64,000 nt of DNA from CALXXL01 sp034926605 (GCA_034926605.1 JAYFQV010000013.1:149566-213565); one strand, 5' to 3'; positions 50,547 to 60,087 are shown, counted from the first letter of the stretch. Notes: generated by a model from the letters alone, not told the origin. Translations and numbers: made by a program.

Positions 50547-52774
50547 GGCAGCGGATCGGCCTTGGCCTCTTCCAACAGCGAACGCTGGTTGCGGAATGCT
50601 ACGGCCAAATCGTTCGCGGTGGCGTTGTAGTAGCGCAGACTGATTTTGAAAAAGGCGCGCACGAATTCGTCCGGGTCAAAATCCATCGGCCGGTCGGAGC
50701 TTCTGAGCCGCGCTATGTCGTCGAACGCCAGCGCGCAGAACCCGTAGGAGTAGTAAGGATACTTGACCCCCAGATAGTTGCCGACCTCCTCGATGAACAT
50801 CTTGCGCTGGTTGTAACTCATCTGCGGATCGAACAACACCACATCCACCATCATATCGGGTTGGAGTTTCATATGCATCCGCACTTTGCCGTTGTTGACA
50901 GAGTCCACCACATAGGTGGCGTTCTGGTAACCCAGTTCCATTCCCACAAGCTGGTCGCCAGACAACACCGCGTTACGGATTTTCATTCCGCCCTCGGCCA
51001 ATTCAAGCACCTCGCGGCAGTGGGAAAGCATGTTGTTCAACCGGTTGAGTCCGCCGGCTTTGCGGTCTTTTTCGCTGATATCCTGAAGCGCCTCGCGCGC
51101 TATGGCTTCGCGCATAAGCCGGAAACGGTCGGCCGCCGCCTCGGAATCGGTCATCTTTAGCGTCTCGCAAACCGCGAAAACGAAGTTTATATATTTAGAG
51201 TTGAGCTGTTTAACAAAATCTCCCGACACTTCCACCGGCGTATAGAACACCGATTTCAACTGCTCGTCGCTGTAATTGCCGGCGGTATCCGATTTCTTGC
51301 CGTCCGAACCATCCGACGTCGACACCGAGGTGGTGTGCGACACCGCCCTTCCGGAACTCTTGTTCCCTCCATTGCGAATCAGGAAAAACACAATGCCAAG
51401 GCCGACGATCAGCAGAACCACAAGCATGGCCCACACACCGCCGGAGGACTTCTTTTGAGCCACCGGCATCACCGCGGAAGCCTTGGAAGTGGGAGGCGGC
51501 GCCTCCACCGCGTTCAGCTTCAGGGTCTTTTTGGCCGACGCCGGCTGGGTTCCGGCCACCGCGTCTTCCAGACTGGCAGGCACATCGAGTCCGATGGTAT
51601 GCAGCTGGTGCGGCTTTTCACCTTCGGACGACGAGTCCGACGGTCGATGAAACGCGGCTTTCAGCGCGCTGCCGCCGGAACTCGGCGCTTCAAGCACACG
51701 CATTCCGCCCTGCCGCAGACCGCCGCCCAGCGTGGGCGCCGCCGCTCCGCCATGAAGCTGACTCTGCGCGGAAGCCGCCTCCAACGCCGCATTGCGCAAC
51801 CTGCTGCCGGCAGAAAGCCCGCCCTGCGCCGGAGCCGGATTCAGAAACGCGTCGAGGTCTTTGGACAGCTCGCCGGGAGACTGATAGCGGTTTTCCGGAT
51901 AACGCGACATCATCTTCATGATGATGCGGTTAATCTCTTCAGGCACATTGTAGTTCACCTCGCGAGGCGGGGTGAGATTACCGATGACGTGCTGTTTGGC
52001 TATCTCGTTCACGTCCGGCCCCTCATACGGGAACCGACCGGTCACAAACTGATAAAAAGTGGCGCCGAGACTGTAGATGTCGCTGCGGGTATCGACCGGA
52101 GCGCCGGTAAGCTGCTCCGGACTGATATATTGCGGCGTACCCATAACCTCGTCGGAATCGTCCTCTTCAATATGCTCTCCGGCGCGGCGGGACAGCCCGA
52201 GGTCGGCCAGCTTCGCCTGGTTGCTGGTGGTAAGCATGATATTATCCGGCTTGATGTCCCGGTGGGTCAGCTTCTGCTTGTCCCATGCGAACTGCAGCGC
52301 GTCGGCGATCTGCTTGATGATCGAAGCCGCGCGCTTGGCGTCCAAGGTGCCTTCGCGCTTAAGTACGCTCTTCATCGTTTCGCCGTCGATATATTCCATG
52401 GCAAAATAGAATATGCCGGAGTCCTCGCCCACGGCATAGGCCTGGACGATGTTGGGATGGTTCAGCTTGCCGGCGGAACGGGCTTCGCGGATGAGATCCT
52501 GCACGGGATCGTCGGTGGCGTCCGGCTTGGTGTTGCGCAGAATTTTCAGCGCAGCCGGGCGGTCCAGCGATATCTGATGGGCCAAATATACCACTCCGGC
52601 GCCGCCGGAACCCAACTGCTTGATTATGATGAAGTCGCCTATCGCCATGCCGGATCCGAACGCGGATTCCGGGGTAAGGGTCGGTGTTTTACAATGCTGG
52701 CAAATTACTTTTTTGCCGTATTGACCGTCCGGAGCGGTGATAATGTCTTTGCATGAAGGGCACTGAAATCGCAT
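50543..52774 (-). CDS. Hanks-type serine/threonine protein kinase with zinc ribbon
   Basis: 743 residues. N-terminal CPSC-x14-CQHC zinc ribbon (5-28), kinase domain about 45-315 with glycine loop GSGGAG, Lys77, HRDIKPDN (171-178) and DLG (191-193). A Pro/Ala-rich juxtamembrane linker is followed by one membrane segment (about 462-482) and a periplasmic domain to the end with no known repeat. Complete and probably active. First gene of the eight-gene operon, so it may tune K+ uptake or envelope functions encoded downstream. Confidence 0.93.
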   Translation of the reverse strand: MRFQCPSCKDIITAPDGQYGKKVICQHCKTPTLTPESAFGSGMAIGDFIIIKQLGSGGAGVVYLAHQISLDRPAALKILRNTKPDATDDPVQDLIREARSAGKLNHPNIVQAYAVGEDSGIFYFAMEYIDGETMKSVLKREGTLDAKRAASIIKQIADALQFAWDKQKLTHRDIKPDNIMLTTSNQAKLADLGLSRRAGEHIEEDDSDEVMGTPQYISPEQLTGAPVDTRSDIYSLGATFYQFVTGRFPYEGPDVNEIAKQHVIGNLTPPREVNYNVPEEINRIIMKMMSRYPENRYQSPGELSKDLDAFLNPAPAQGGLSAGSRLRNAALEAASAQSQLHGGAAAPTLGGGLRQGGMRVLEAPSSGGSALKAAFHRPSDSSSEGEKPHQLHTIGLDVPASLEDAVAGTQPASAKKTLKLNAVEAPPPTSKASAVMPVAQKKSSGGVWAMLVVLLIVGLGIVFFLIRNGGNKSSGRAVSHTTSVSTSDGSDGKKSDTAGNYSDEQLKSVFYTPVEVSGDFVKQLNSKYINFVFAVCETLKMTDSEAAADRFRLMREAIAREALQDISEKDRKAGGLNRLNNMLSHCREVLELAEGGMKIRNAVLSGDQLVGMELGYQNATYVVDSVNNGKVRMHMKLQPDMMVDVVLFDPQMSYNQRKMFIEEVGNYLGVKYPYYSYGFCALAFDDIARLRSSDRPMDFDPDEFVRAFFKISLRYYNATANDLAVAFRNQRSLLEEAKADPLP

Positions 52775-52914
52775 ATCGTTTCCCGACTGTATTTAAAAAT
52801 TTTTCATTTGTCTCGCCATTTCAACACGCAAAGCCAACCCATTTTTTCCGTGAATCGGCGTATTTATGGCTAATATAACACCAAAACGTAACATGCCAAG
52901 TTTTTTTGCATATT

Positions 52915-53778
52915 TTATCGTTTTTTTTCGTCCTGCTTCATTTCCTCTTCTGCCGCCGGAAAAAGGTTCTCCGCCGATGCCAGCAACCCCACCTCAGGCG
53001 ACCTCAGCAGCCTCACAAACAATCCGGCCAGCGGCGAACCGCCGGGCCGAACCGCCGCCGCCCGCACCAGCATCAGCGGATAAGTGTGATCGCGCAGATG
53101 CTCCGGCGACGGCGATATGCCGTTTACCTTCAGAGCCTTGACCTCCTGCGGAAGCATCACCGGAAACCCGCCGAAGCCGATGCCATATTCGCTGCCGGAA
53201 ACTCCGGCCACCACCTCCGGAGTGGTGGCCACGCTCATCATGGAATCGGTGTAGCCGACCTGCCCCATCGCCCGGCGGCGGAACGCCCGCTCCCCGGCGG
53301 CGGGATGAACCACCCCGTAACGGTGCAGGGAATACGGCTTGGCGGTAAGTTTCAGCCAGTCGGCAAGGTCGCCGCAGAATACCGCGTTCAGGTCGCCGAC
53401 CTGAATGTCGTCCAGCGGGCAGGCCGCGTTGACGAACACCAGCGCCGCCTCGATCGCATAGTCGGAGCTTTCACCTTCCGGCTGCAGCTCGTACTTGCTG
53501 GAGGGGTCGTACTGGTAAATCACCAGATCGTAGGTTTTGCCTCCGGTCTTTTCCGTGACATCGAGCAACGTGGTCTGCTCTAATTTTATTTCGATATTCT
53601 TGTTGGCGGCCGCCCACCCCAGCATGGCACGGTAAACCACCGGATCGTTGCCGACGGTATCGGCTATGGTCAGCGAACCATTCGCGGCCAGCAACTCTTT
53701 CTCCAGCTCGGAAGGCTCGCCGGCCAGCACGGCGGACGCGGCCAGCGACAACAGGGCGCAAAGCAATTTCAATCTCAT
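52915..53778 (-). CDS. PstS-like periplasmic substrate-binding protein
   Basis: 287 residues with a signal peptide (to about Ala19). The fold pattern follows the PBP-like/PstS family: two alternating alpha/beta lobes, 'VFCGDLADWLKLT' helix after the first hinge and 'VAGVSGSEYGIGFGGF' in the second. No matching permease gene is adjacent. An oxyanion or other anion ligand is possible; ligand residues could not be assigned. Charged tail of about 30 residues. 52775-52914 upstream of the kinase and 53779-53915 hold no gene. Confidence 0.65.
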   Translation of the reverse strand: MRLKLLCALLSLAASAVLAGEPSELEKELLAANGSLTIADTVGNDPVVYRAMLGWAAANKNIEIKLEQTTLLDVTEKTGGKTYDLVIYQYDPSSKYELQPEGESSDYAIEAALVFVNAACPLDDIQVGDLNAVFCGDLADWLKLTAKPYSLHRYGVVHPAAGERAFRRRAMGQVGYTDSMMSVATTPEVVAGVSGSEYGIGFGGFPVMLPQEVKALKVNGISPSPEHLRDHTYPLMLVRAAAVRPGGSPLAGLFVRLLRSPEVGLLASAENLFPAAEEEMKQDEKKR

Positions 53779-53804
53779 GTTCTCTCCTCGTAAGATGACG
53801 GCAT

Positions 53805-53833
53805 AATATACCCGTGTCGCGACGAAAATTCAA
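53805..53833 (-). promoter_or_regulatory. promoter of the PBP-like gene
   Basis: Minus strand TTGAAT (53833-53828), 17 bases, TATATT (53810-53805); GAGGAG precedes the ATG at 53778. Confidence 0.7.
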
Positions 53834-53915
53834 GTCGGATTTCCGTCATCTTGCCATCGGCGGCAAAAATAACGATGCCGCCCTTCCCTTAATGACACAC
53901 GCGCCGGTACCGGAA

Positions 53916-54383
53916 CTATTTTGCCCCGGCTTCCAGAAGCCGCATCACCTCGTCCGGATTGTCGAGGTTCCTCATCAGGTCGTCAACCAGCGCCTGATTG
54001 GTCAGAAACGTGCCGGCCACACTGCTCAGCAGTTCGAGATGGAGTTCGAAGTCCATATAATCGACCAGTACCAGCAGCACCAGCCGCACCGGGCTGCCGT
54101 CCAGACTGGAATAATCGTCGATGTTTTCCCGACAGATCCCCAGCACCACCATCGGCGGGCCGAAACCGGCCAGACGGCCGTGCGGAATCGCAAGTCCGCC
54201 GCCGACCGCGGTGCTCATGACCTTTTCGCGCGCCATAACCGCGGCGAATATGTCCTCGGCGTCAACGCTGCGCTCTCTGGCCACGTAGTCGATAAGTTCG
54301 GTGAAAACCGCGGCACGGGTACCGCCTTTCAACCCGACGATGTGATCCCGTGACAGATACTTCGTGAATTTCGGTTTTGCCAA
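53916..54383 (-). CDS. PTS EIIA domain protein (PtsN-like)
   Basis: 155 residues with a TTG start directly after the symporter stop, supported by GGGAGG eight bases before it. Phospho-acceptor His68 in AIPHGR and the surrounding EIIA-mannitol/Ntr fold ('TAVGGGLAIPHGR', 'DYMDFELHLELLSSVAG'). It can be phosphorylated by HPr/EI-Ntr and probably regulates a partner instead of transporting sugar. No EIIB/EIIC follows. Linked to the sodium symporter, which it may control. Confidence 0.88.
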   Translation of the reverse strand: MAKPKFTKYLSRDHIVGLKGGTRAAVFTELIDYVARERSVDAEDIFAAVMAREKVMSTAVGGGLAIPHGRLAGFGPPMVVLGICRENIDDYSSLDGSPVRLVLLVLVDYMDFELHLELLSSVAGTFLTNQALVDDLMRNLDNPDEVMRLLEAGAK

Positions 54384-56453
54384 TTACTTGTCCTCCCTTT
54401 TTACCCAGCCGTCATCATCGGGGCTGCGCTTCAGTTCCGCCAAGGCTTTGAACAGCCTCCGCAGGTCGCGCGCACCGCCCCAGCTGAACCACACTGCAGT
54501 CACCCCCCCCACGATCAGCGCCAGCGGCACCGTGTAGTAGCGCCACAGCGCAAACCACCAGCGGTTGTCCCACGGCGAAATGAAATTCCATACCCATATC
54601 ACGGAAAACAACAGCAGCCCCCATAAAGTCCAGCCGATCGCCACATAGGTGACAATCCGGTCGCCGCGGGTGTATTCGTCGGTGATGCCGGTAAGCCGCC
54701 GCCATGAAAACCGTTTCTTTCCGGCGACGGAAGCCGCGGCGTCGCCGCAATGCTCGAGGTTGAACTTTCCGCGGTTCAGCAATTTGTCCAGATCGAATTT
54801 TTCGCGGCAGGTTGCCAGCGACACCAGAATATATCCGGCCACCGCCAGCAGCATACCGAGCATCGCCAGCTCCTGGCCGGTGACGGGAAAGTGGGTGGGC
54901 GACATCTCCCAGCGGCCGAACGCCCCCAGATGGGAATTGAGAAAGTCCACCACCGAGCGCATGAAGCCGATAAACCATTCCGGCATCGAACTGTATTTAT
55001 CAACCCATATCTTCGGAACGGCAAACCCGACGATTCCGAACAGTGCCCCGACGATCATCGCGGTCCAGGCCCCCGCCGCGGTGCCCCGCCGCCAGTACAG
55101 CCCGCCGATGATAACCGACCCCGCCCCCGCCAGATAGATCGAGCCGGTAATCGCAAAGAACATCGCGATAAATGTAACCTGCCCGAAATACATGCTGAAC
55201 ACCCAGGCGAACACCGCCACAAACAGGATTGAACAGCGCAGCAGAAACATCTGGGTCTTGGGCCGAAACGGCTTTTTCCGGAACGGCAGGATCACGTCCT
55301 GGATCAGAATTGAGCCCCAGCTGTGCAGATATGTGGTGTCGGTGGAAATCATCATGAACACCATCACCGCGGCGAACGCCCCGGCAAAACCCACCGGCAG
55401 CAGCGTGCGCAATGAAACCGGAACCAGCATCTGACTGCGCAGCGTGGCGGTGGTGGCGGAGGACGCCTCGTTGATGCGCTGCGCCAGTTCGCTGCTCACC
55501 AGGGCCGACTGATCGGCGAAATCCGGGTGATTCATATAAGTATAGGCCGCCAGCACCAAAATTATGGTCATCAGCGGAGTAAAATTGTATCGCCAGGACG
55601 AGATCAGGCCGCCCATCTTCTGCTCGTGCGGCGAAGCCCCGGCGCAGTTGTAACCCTGAGTGCCCTGCCACGCCATGCGGGTATAGATGGCGGTGAACAC
55701 GCCGATCATGACGTACATCAGATTGAAGTCGGTCATACCGGAAATGTCGAACGGGTTGAGCAGCGACTGCCCGAGCGGACGGCTGGTGAGCGCATACTCG
55801 AACTGCGCTCCCGAGAACAGGAACATCACCACGATCAGCAGCACCGTGAACACGAAATAGCTGAATATGCCTTGCAGGCAGTCGGTCACCATGGTGGTGA
55901 GCTGGCCGCCGCTCAGCGTGATCAGCAGCGCCACCGCCAGGCATATCGCCATCAGGAACCCGAACATCTGAATGTGCAGCGATCCGATCACGATCGCATC
56001 CGGCAGCCGGCAGTAATATATCAGGAAACGACCGGCCACCGCCGGAAACAGCGCGTAGTTTATCAACCCGGCGGTGAACGACAATATGCCGGTGAAAATA
56101 CGGAAACTGCGCGAATAACGCTCCTCCAGAAGCTGCGCCATGGTCAACACCCGGGTCTCGCGGTAGCGGTAGTTCACAAACCCGGTGATCGCCATGATCC
56201 AGATGGCGGCGTACAGCAGGTTCTGCCAGAAGAAAAAGCTCCACCCGGATTTGTAATATATCTCACAGTAGTTGACCACCGTGATGAGCCCGAGCGTGGC
56301 TTCGCCGGCCGCGACCCCGATCAGATAACGCCCCGCGCAACGCCCGGCGGACAGAAAGTCCGAGACCCCGGTGACATAACTCTGCGCGCGAACTCCGAAA
56401 TACACTATCGCCACAAACGGCACCGCTATCACCAGATAGTCAATCCAGGTCAT
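54384..56453 (-). CDS. sodium:solute symporter (SSS family), large form
   Basis: 689 residues from ATG 56453 (GGGGGAAG before it). About 13-14 membrane helices; 'AAGEATLGLITVVNYCEIYY' in helix 2-3 region and the later 'TVALRSQMLVPVSLRTLLPVGF' segment are SSS-like. A long extra C-terminal cytosolic/periplasmic part and two final helices follow (about 590-689). Transports an unknown Na+-coupled substrate. Its neighbours STAS and EIIA are unusual for this family and suggest post-translational control. Confidence 0.85.
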   Translation of the reverse strand: MTWIDYLVIAVPFVAIVYFGVRAQSYVTGVSDFLSAGRCAGRYLIGVAAGEATLGLITVVNYCEIYYKSGWSFFFWQNLLYAAIWIMAITGFVNYRYRETRVLTMAQLLEERYSRSFRIFTGILSFTAGLINYALFPAVAGRFLIYYCRLPDAIVIGSLHIQMFGFLMAICLAVALLITLSGGQLTTMVTDCLQGIFSYFVFTVLLIVVMFLFSGAQFEYALTSRPLGQSLLNPFDISGMTDFNLMYVMIGVFTAIYTRMAWQGTQGYNCAGASPHEQKMGGLISSWRYNFTPLMTIILVLAAYTYMNHPDFADQSALVSSELAQRINEASSATTATLRSQMLVPVSLRTLLPVGFAGAFAAVMVFMMISTDTTYLHSWGSILIQDVILPFRKKPFRPKTQMFLLRCSILFVAVFAWVFSMYFGQVTFIAMFFAITGSIYLAGAGSVIIGGLYWRRGTAAGAWTAMIVGALFGIVGFAVPKIWVDKYSSMPEWFIGFMRSVVDFLNSHLGAFGRWEMSPTHFPVTGQELAMLGMLLAVAGYILVSLATCREKFDLDKLLNRGKFNLEHCGDAAASVAGKKRFSWRRLTGITDEYTRGDRIVTYVAIGWTLWGLLLFSVIWVWNFISPWDNRWWFALWRYYTVPLALIVGGVTAVWFSWGGARDLRRLFKALAELKRSPDDDGWVKREDK

Positions 56454-56470
56454 GAACTTCCCCCAGAAGT

Positions 56471-56986
56471 TTACTTTTTGCCTTCGCCTGCTTCGTCCTT
56501 GAATTTCTTGAGGTCGGATTCCGCGAACTCCACCACCTTCTCGAACTTGGCGATGTTGTCCAAACTCACGTCCATCAGCGTCTGGTGGGCGTCCACCACC
56601 GCTTCGGCCGCGCCGATCTTGTCCTGTTTCTCGGTGCCGCACAAAGCCGACTTGCCCTCTTCCGACGCAAGATCGGCGGTGGTAAATACAAACATCTTCT
56701 CCACCCCTAGCCCGCGCAGAAGCTGACGGCAGAAATCGGAGGCGTTGGCCAGCTCAAGCGCGGTGCTCTGCTTCTTGGCACGCAGCGCCAGCATGGTCAG
56801 AATGCCCATGAAAGTGCTGTCCATGCTCTCGCATGCGCCGAGATCGATAACGATCTTCTTCACATTGTCGCCGAAATTCTTGGCGAAGGAACGCAACGGC
56901 ATGCCGCATTCGAAGTTGGCGCGCCCGGAGACGCGTATGCAGCTTACACCGTTGCACTCTGAAATGGTCAGATCAGCTCTTGACAT
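56471..56986 (-). CDS. STAS domain protein (anti-sigma factor antagonist-like)
   Basis: 171 residues. STAS fold with Asp56-Ser57 in MDSTFMGIL, matching the phosphorylated serine of SpoIIAA-type antagonists. The domain is about 110 residues; the C-terminal helix-rich tail (about 118-171) is extra. No SpoIIAB-like kinase is nearby. It precedes the sodium symporter by 17 bases in the same operon and may relay a phosphorylation signal to it. Confidence 0.85.
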   Translation of the reverse strand: MSRADLTISECNGVSCIRVSGRANFECGMPLRSFAKNFGDNVKKIVIDLGACESMDSTFMGILTMLALRAKKQSTALELANASDFCRQLLRGLGVEKMFVFTTADLASEEGKSALCGTEKQDKIGAAEAVVDAHQTLMDVSLDNIAKFEKVVEFAESDLKKFKDEAGEGKK

Positions 56987-57001
56987 CTCGCAGCCTCCTA
57001 T

Positions 57002-58777
57002 TTATTCCAGAACCGCCTTGATCCGGCGCACGCCACGGCTGGAAGACTCTTCTTTCAAAATCTTGAAATGGCCGAGTTCCCCGGTGTTGGACGCGTGCGG
57101 ACCGCCGCATATCTCTTTGCTGATTTCGCCCATGGTGTAGACCTTGACCCGCTCGGAATAGCGGTCGCCGAAAAGTCCCATCGCGCCGGTGCCGCGGGCG
57201 TCCTCAACGCTCATCTCGTCGCAAATGATCGGCAGATTGCGGCCGATCGCCTCGTTGACCAGTCTTTCGACCTCTGCCAGCTGTTCCTCGGACATCTTGT
57301 CCGGGTGGGAGAAGTCAAAGCGCAGCCGGTCGGCGGTAATATTGCTGCCGCGCTGCTCCACATGACCGCCGAGCACCTTGCGAAGCGCCGCCTGCAGAAG
57401 GTGGGTGGCGCTGTGGAGTTTCGCGGTGGCGTCGGAATGGTCGGCCAAGCCGCCCTTGAAACGCTGCTCGGCACCGGCGCGGGATAGTTCCTGATGCTTT
57501 TCATAAGCCGCATCGAATCCGGCCTTGTCCACTTCGAACCCGCGCTCTTTCGCCATCTCCACCGTCAGTTCGAACGGAAATCCGAACGTCTCGTAGAGGT
57601 AAAAGGCATTTTTGCCGGAAACCACCTTGCGCGCCACAAACTCCGGAACGCGGGCGATCAGTTTCTCGAACTCGCGGGTGCCGCGTTCGAGCGCCTGGGC
57701 GAAAACCTTCTCCTCAAGCTCCAGCTCCTCGAGTATCTTGGCCTCATTCTGCTTAAGTTCGACATAGAAATCACCAAACTCGCCGATGACCGCCTTGCCG
57801 ACGCGGGCGATGAAACCGCCCTCGATGCCAAGCTTGCGCCCTTCGCGTATCGCGCGGCGAATCAGCCGGCGCAGTACATACCCCTGATCCACGTTTCCGG
57901 GGGTGATGCCGTCGGCAATGATGAAGGTGGCGGCGCGAAGATGGTCGGCCACGATGCGTTCGCTGGAGGTACGGGTCTCGGGCGGAACGGCAAGCCCTCG
58001 AATGGCGTCGAGTTCGGCGAACATCGGCGCGAATATCTCGGTCTGGTAACAGCTGGCCTTGCCCTGCAGCACCGCGGTCACGCGCTCCAGCCCCATGCCG
58101 GTGTCAACATTGCGCTGCGACAGCGGCTTGAAGGTACCGTCGGGTTGCTTGTCATACTGCATGAAAACATCGTTCCAAATTTCCACCCAGAGCTTGTTTT
58201 CCGGTTCGAACACATCGGGAGCGGGACCCTCTCCGGTCCAGTAAAACATCTCGGTGTCGGGACCGCAGGGGCCGGTCTGGCCGGCGGGGCCCCACCAGTT
58301 GTCGGCTTTCGGTCGCTTGGCAATGCGGGAGGCGGACACGCCGAGTTCGAGCCAAAGATCGTAGGCCTCCCGATCGAACGGAGCGTCGTCGTCTCCGGCG
58401 AACACGGTCACCGCGAACCGGGAGAGCGGAATATTCAGGTATTCCGGGCTGGTCAGAAATTCAAAGCTGAAACGAATGGCCTCGTTTTTGAAATAATCGC
58501 CCAGCGACCAGTTGCCCAGCATCTCAAAGAAGGTCAGGTGCACGGGATCGCCGACTTCATCGATGTCGCCGGTACGCACGCATTTCTGCACATCCACCAG
58601 GCGGGTGCCGAGCGGATGGGCCTGCCCCTGAAGATAGGGAACCAGAGGATGCATTCCGGCGGTGGTAAACAGGCAAGTCGGGTCGTTTTCTGGAATCAGC
58701 GGCGCGCTTTTGATCTCTTTATGGCCCTTGGAAACAAAGAAATCAATGTACTTTCTACGCAGTTCGGAACCGGTCAT
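57002..58777 (-). CDS. alaS: alanyl-tRNA synthetase, C-terminally short form
   Basis: 591 residues, about 280 fewer than usual. Class II catalytic core ('LTFFEMLGNWSLGDYF', 'GPAGQTGPCGPDTE' motif region) is intact, and the editing site is present with HSATH in HSATHLLQ and CGGPHASNT. The protein ends just after the editing domain, so the oligomerisation and tRNA-elbow C-Ala domain is missing. Stop TAA is immediately followed by STAS; no frameshift signature is visible. Follows ftsQ by ATGA. Confidence 0.93.
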   Translation of the reverse strand: MTGSELRRKYIDFFVSKGHKEIKSAPLIPENDPTCLFTTAGMHPLVPYLQGQAHPLGTRLVDVQKCVRTGDIDEVGDPVHLTFFEMLGNWSLGDYFKNEAIRFSFEFLTSPEYLNIPLSRFAVTVFAGDDDAPFDREAYDLWLELGVSASRIAKRPKADNWWGPAGQTGPCGPDTEMFYWTGEGPAPDVFEPENKLWVEIWNDVFMQYDKQPDGTFKPLSQRNVDTGMGLERVTAVLQGKASCYQTEIFAPMFAELDAIRGLAVPPETRTSSERIVADHLRAATFIIADGITPGNVDQGYVLRRLIRRAIREGRKLGIEGGFIARVGKAVIGEFGDFYVELKQNEAKILEELELEEKVFAQALERGTREFEKLIARVPEFVARKVVSGKNAFYLYETFGFPFELTVEMAKERGFEVDKAGFDAAYEKHQELSRAGAEQRFKGGLADHSDATAKLHSATHLLQAALRKVLGGHVEQRGSNITADRLRFDFSHPDKMSEEQLAEVERLVNEAIGRNLPIICDEMSVEDARGTGAMGLFGDRYSERVKVYTMGEISKEICGGPHASNTGELGHFKILKEESSSRGVRRIKAVLE

Positions 58778-59724
58778 TTCAGTTCTAAATCCTTTTTATT
58801 TTGTTTGATTTGCTTATCAACATTATAAACGCAATCGTCCGGAAGAGAACCGATCTCTTCAAGGTCCTGACGGATCATCATCTCAAGAACGTCCAGGTTG
58901 CGGGCGATGTTGTCGGGAGGCAGAATGGCGAGGCCGCGGTACTGGTCGGCATAAAGGAACTCCACGAAATGGAACTGGTGCATGGCGAACTTGCTGCCGG
59001 AGTCGCGCATGTCGATCACCTGGATCTTCAGGTTGGCCGGGCGCTTCTTCACCTCCGAGAGCAATGCCAGCGGCCACTTCATCAGCGGCATCTTTTCTCC
59101 CAGCGCCAGTTTGGGCGCGTTGGCATACACTATGATATGCGGAAGCAGCTCAACCCGGGTGTCGCCGCAGTCGCGGTCGGACATCACGGTGGTGTCGGCT
59201 CCGGCAAACAACGCTTTCACCCGCTCGCGGGTTCCGGGTTTGCGCCCGCTTACCGGCACCAGAAATTCGGTCTCGCGCACATAGTCATTGATCCATGGTT
59301 CGATCACGGCCATAGGCACACGTTCAAACACCCGGGCCTGTATGGTGTCGGGCAATACCCGCGCCACCTCGATGCGCTCGATGCCGGGACAGAACGCCTC
59401 GGCGCGCATGCGAAGGCTGGGAAGATCAAGCGCGAAGATGTTGGACTGATCCCTGACCAGCCCCATCCACTCGCCAAGCTCGGCCGATCCGGCCGGCGTC
59501 ATCCAGCGGCTGCTGGGACTTCCGACCACCACCCTGACATCGAAATTGCGTAGAGTGAAACGCGGATTCTTTGCGAACAGCTGCTCGTCCAATATCATAA
59601 ACGCCGCGATCACGGCGCCCGCGCCGAGCAGAATTATGAAAAAGGCGATTACGCCGCGCCAAAAATTGCGATTTTCCAGTTCCGCCACCGCACTGGGTGG
59701 AGATTTTTTACCGTCAAAGTCCAT
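58774..59724 (-). CDS. ftsQ: cell division protein FtsQ/DivIB-like
   Basis: 316 residues. Short cytoplasmic tail, one membrane segment (about 25-50, 'VIAFFIILLGAGAVIAAFMIL'), then a POTRA-type domain ('NIFALDLPSLRMRAEAF...IERIEVARVLPDTIQARVFERVPMAVI') and a longer beta domain. It belongs to the divisome periplasmic complex. The family is weakly conserved, so this is a moderately confident call. First gene of the ftsQ-alaS-STAS-symporter-EIIA operon, far from any other dcw gene in the window. The 286 bases upstream to the tRNA have a -10-like TATATT near 59758 but no gene. Confidence 0.7.
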   Translation of the reverse strand: MDFDGKKSPPSAVAELENRNFWRGVIAFFIILLGAGAVIAAFMILDEQLFAKNPRFTLRNFDVRVVVGSPSSRWMTPAGSAELGEWMGLVRDQSNIFALDLPSLRMRAEAFCPGIERIEVARVLPDTIQARVFERVPMAVIEPWINDYVRETEFLVPVSGRKPGTRERVKALFAGADTTVMSDRDCGDTRVELLPHIIVYANAPKLALGEKMPLMKWPLALLSEVKKRPANLKIQVIDMRDSGSKFAMHQFHFVEFLYADQYRGLAILPPDNIARNLDVLEMMIRQDLEEIGSLPDDCVYNVDKQIKQNKKDLELK

Positions 59725-59995
59725 GAGAATCCCTAATTATATACTTTAACGGGTATAATATAGCCCGAAGTCGCGACAAAGGAAAGTCTTTTTCGAAAAA
59801 AAACGACCGGAATAAATAATTACGTGCATTTTTGCCGAGACCGCAGATATTCACCGGCCCCGGACTGTACAACCCGGCATGGTACAAAATCAACCATAGT
59901 TCAGGCCCGTTGCATGTTGGAGAAAGGGAGATTTTTGCAGAAATAATATCCATCCGGCGCATTGCACGCCCGTATGACAACCGGCATTGCCGGAG

Positions 59996-60017
59996 CTCGC
60001 CAAAAAAAATTGGCGAG
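59996..60017. repeat. inverted repeat spanning the tRNA-Asp 3' end
   Basis: CTCGCCAA (59996-60003) and TTGGCGAG (60010-60017) flank six A's. One arm is the last bases of the tRNA-Asp, including the CCA end, so an alternative hairpin competes with the acceptor stem in the precursor. Confidence 0.7.
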
Positions 60018-60087
60018 GAAGACGGGGCTCGAACCCGCAACATCCACCGTGACAGGGTGGTACTCTAACCAATTGAGCTACTTCCCC
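60011..60087 (-). tRNA. tRNA-Asp (anticodon GTC)
   Basis: On the minus strand a full cloverleaf: acceptor GGGGAAG/CTTCCTC (one G-T pair), D-arm GCTC/GAGT, anticodon stem CCACC/GGTGG with loop CTGTCAC giving GTC, T-arm GCGGG-TTCGAGC-CCCGT, encoded CCA. Transcribed from its own promoter and followed by the ftsQ operon on the same strand. Confidence 0.96.
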
